64,000 bases of DNA from Spartobacteria bacterium UBA5019 (GTDB lineage Bacteria > Verrucomicrobiota > Verrucomicrobiia > Chthoniobacterales > Terrimicrobiaceae), in the NCBI GenBank assembly GCA_002396485.1, contig DGXZ01000057.1, positions 1,678-65,677 on the forward strand, written 5' to 3'. Within the stretch, counting starts at the first letter, position 1. Each line of letters starts with the position of its first letter. The position numbers and the translations under genes were made by a program. Shown here piece after piece: positions 62,231-64,000 of this stretch. Below the pieces are notes generated by a model that was not told the origin of the DNA, did not search any database, and was given only the letters and a program-made list of their open reading frames with translations.

Positions 62231-64000
62231 ATGATCGAGGTCCGGTATCGCGGGGCCGTACATCTGCCCGGTCCAGATCTTTGGCTGGATCCGCATTACT
62301 CGAAGGCATTGGCTTTCGTGTCACACGCCCATAGCGACCACACGGGGCGCCACGAGCGCACCATCGCAACGCCGGCCACTCTTCGCCTCATGGAAGCACG
62401 CATGGGCACCCTGCACGGCGAAAAAATCACCCTACCCTTCGACGAGCTGCGCGATTTCGGAAAATTCCACATACGCCTGTTGCCAGCCGGGCATGTCCTG
62501 GGATCCGCGCAGTGTTTTGTCGAAACCGGACAAGGAAGCCTCCTCTACACGGGCGACTTCAAACTCCGGCAGGGAGCAAGTGCCGAGACGACCGCTCACA
62601 CCCACGCTGAGACACTCATCATGGAGACGACCTACGGACTCCCTCGCTATGTGTTTCCACCGTTTGAGGAGGTCATGGCTCAAATCCTCAAGTTTTGCAT
62701 CGAATCCCTGGAGGAAGGCGCAACACCCATCCTGCTGGGTTATTCGCTCGGCAAGTCTCAGGAAATCCTCGCCAACCTCTGCGGCGCGGGAATGCGCGTC
62801 ATGCTTCACTCCGCCATTGCAAAACTCATCCCGGTCTATGAATCAGAGGGCATCGTTTTTCCCGAGCACACACCATGGGACACAAAAACCGCAGCAGGAC
62901 ATGTCCTCATTTGCCCCCCCACCAGTGCCGGAAGCAAATCCATGGCGCTGGTGAAGAAACGGCGCGTCGCCGCCATCACCGGCTGGGCGATGGATGCCGG
63001 TGCCATCCACCGCATGCGTTGCGACGCCGCTTTCCCTCTCTCCGACCACGCGGGCTACGACGACCTCCTGCGGCATGTCGAAAATATCGCCCCCAAACGG
63101 GTGCTCACCCTGCATGGCTTTGCGTCCGAATTCGCCGCCGATCTACGCTCGCGAGGCATCGAGGCCTGGGCGCTCACGGGCCCGAACCAACTCGATCTGG
63201 CGATGGAGATTCCTCGCCAGCGGCCACGATCCAAGCCTCTGCCGGCCAAGTCAGCAGCGTCGGGGTTTCTGAAGTTCTGCTCGGTTGGCGAGAAGGTCGC
63301 ATCCCTCACAGGCAAACAGGCCAAGATCAAACTTCTCTCAGCCTATTTCCAAAATCTGGAGGAGGCCGACCTGCGTCTCGCCGCGCTCTGGCTTTCGGGG
63401 TCGGCATTTTCCTCGACGGATGCCGCCCCGCACCAAGCGGGACGAGCCATCATCCGCGAGGCGCTCATCAAAGCCTCGGGCATGACCGAAGCCGATTTCC
63501 GACCACTCGCCCGTGGCATTAATGACAGCGGCCTCACGGCGGAAACCGTTATGGTCACTGGCGGCGGCTCGAAAAACCCCACTCTCTCCGAAGTTGCCGC
63601 CGAATTGGAGGCCCTCCGCGCCGCCCGCTCGGGTGTTGCAAAAATCGAAATCCTGACCCGTTTTTTTCAAGACACGCCGCCAGTCGCCGCCAAGTTTCTC
63701 GTTAAGATCCTCTCCGGCGACCTGCGCATCGGTCTCAAAGAGGGCTTGCTGGAGGAATGTATCGCCGACGCCTTCGAGGCCGATCCCAGCGAGGTGCGCG
63801 AGGCAAACATGTTCTGCGGCGACTTGGGTCTCGTGGCAGTCATGGCGCGAAACCGCCGACTCCACGAGCGCACGATGCGACTTTTCCAACCGGTCAAGTG
63901 CATGCTGGCCTCGCCTGAACCGGATGCAGCCGCCGTGCGGGCCCGCTTTGCCGATGCCGCCACGCTCTGGATCGAGCCGAAGTTCGACGGCATTCGCGCC
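62231..64000 (+). CDS. metallo-beta-lactamase exonuclease fused to ATP-dependent DNA ligase (3' end outside window)
   Basis: An uninterrupted frame from ATG 62231 to the window end (590 codons, still open). Residues 1 to about 330 form an SNM1/CPSF-like metallo-beta-lactamase nuclease: HAHSDH (32-37), PAGHVLGS with His88, YTGDF with Asp109, METTYG, and LSDHAGYDDL near 263-272. From about 345 a bacterial LigB/LigC-type ligase follows: the N-terminal DNA-binding helical domain with LLSAYFQNLEEADLRLAALWLSG, LLTRFFxDTPP-like TRFFQDTPPVAAKFLVKILSGDLRIGLKEGLLEE, and the adenylation motif EPKFDGIRA with nucleophilic Lys584 at the very end. The two parts are usually separate neighbouring genes (ligase-associated exonuclease and ligase) in a DNA-repair cluster. 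Confidence 0.88.
   Translation, partial: MIEVRYRGAVHLPGPDLWLDPHYSKALAFVSHAHSDHTGRHERTIATPATLRLMEARMGTLHGEKITLPFDELRDFGKFHIRLLPAGHVLGSAQCFVETGQGSLLYTGDFKLRQGASAETTAHTHAETLIMETTYGLPRYVFPPFEEVMAQILKFCIESLEEGATPILLGYSLGKSQEILANLCGAGMRVMLHSAIAKLIPVYESEGIVFPEHTPWDTKTAAGHVLICPPTSAGSKSMALVKKRRVAAITGWAMDAGAIHRMRCDAAFPLSDHAGYDDLLRHVENIAPKRVLTLHGFASEFAADLRSRGIEAWALTGPNQLDLAMEIPRQRPRSKPLPAKSAASGFLKFCSVGEKVASLTGKQAKIKLLSAYFQNLEEADLRLAALWLSGSAFSSTDAAPHQAGRAIIREALIKASGMTEADFRPLARGINDSGLTAETVMVTGGGSKNPTLSEVAAELEALRAARSGVAKIEILTRFFQDTPPVAAKFLVKILSGDLRIGLKEGLLEECIADAFEADPSEVREANMFCGDLGLVAVMARNRRLHERTMRLFQPVKCMLASPEPDAAAVRARFADAATLWIEPKFDGIRA

Overview
The window reads as chromosomal DNA of a Gram-negative, GC-rich member of the PVC group, most likely Verrucomicrobiota. 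Pointers are a Minf_1886-type protein (a family I associate with Verrucomicrobia and Planctomycetes), a very large autotransporter with autotransporter-associated beta-strand repeats, a complete outer-membrane lipid transport (Mla) operon, a GS-II glutamine synthetase, and many ATGA/GTGA start-stop overlaps with few Shine-Dalgarno sites. I saw no phage, plasmid, tRNA, rRNA or CRISPR. Family names come from recognising motifs by eye; no search was run.

Layout. 1-3100: a cut FkbM-type methyltransferase, then xylA-xylB (minus). 3200-6815 (minus): four coupled genes ending in an M16 peptidase and a DUF1844 protein. 6944-8305: glyS. 8507-22875 (minus): a 4484-residue autotransporter followed by two small membrane/coiled-coil proteins. 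Its N-terminal 500 residues look like a GH64-type beta-1,3-glucanase with both catalytic acids in place. 23304-25079: ilvB with a clear terminator. 25164-29514: an S-adenosylmethionine-cycle island, with an ArsR-methyltransferase (SahR-like) regulator divergent from metK and ahcY and a palindromic operator between them. A 582-bp cassette bounded by inverted repeats and carrying a four-helix-bundle (S23/IVS-type) gene sits between metK and ahcY. 29583-34781 (minus): a helical-repeat protein, dnaB, rplI, coaE and a lipoate ligase-like protein.

34855-38751: parB, a fatty-acid desaturase, a flavin oxidoreductase and DUF1365, all overlapping or nearly touching. 38967-42609: mlaE-F-D-C-A in one operon. 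42680-47772: holB, proB, an ABC-2 permease, a helical-repeat protein, a metallophosphoesterase and a GT9 glycosyltransferase. 48401-51986: a halogenase-like flavoprotein, an ECF sigma factor, a probable anti-sigma factor and an HtrA-like protein that has lost its whole catalytic triad. 52206-59517 (mostly minus): an RRM protein, a secreted protein on the plus strand, an EEP-family hydrolase, a GT87-like membrane protein, GS-II with a sigma-54-type promoter, a GH1 glucosidase and an MGDG synthase-like glycosyltransferase. 59569-64000: a sulfonate/taurine-type ABC transporter, then a metallo-beta-lactamase exonuclease fused to an ATP-dependent DNA ligase that runs off the window.

The most unusual items are the GH64-like head on the autotransporter, the four-helix-bundle cassette inside the SAM-cycle operon, the pseudo-HtrA in a sigma-factor operon, the SahR-like regulator with its operator, and the exonuclease-ligase fusion.
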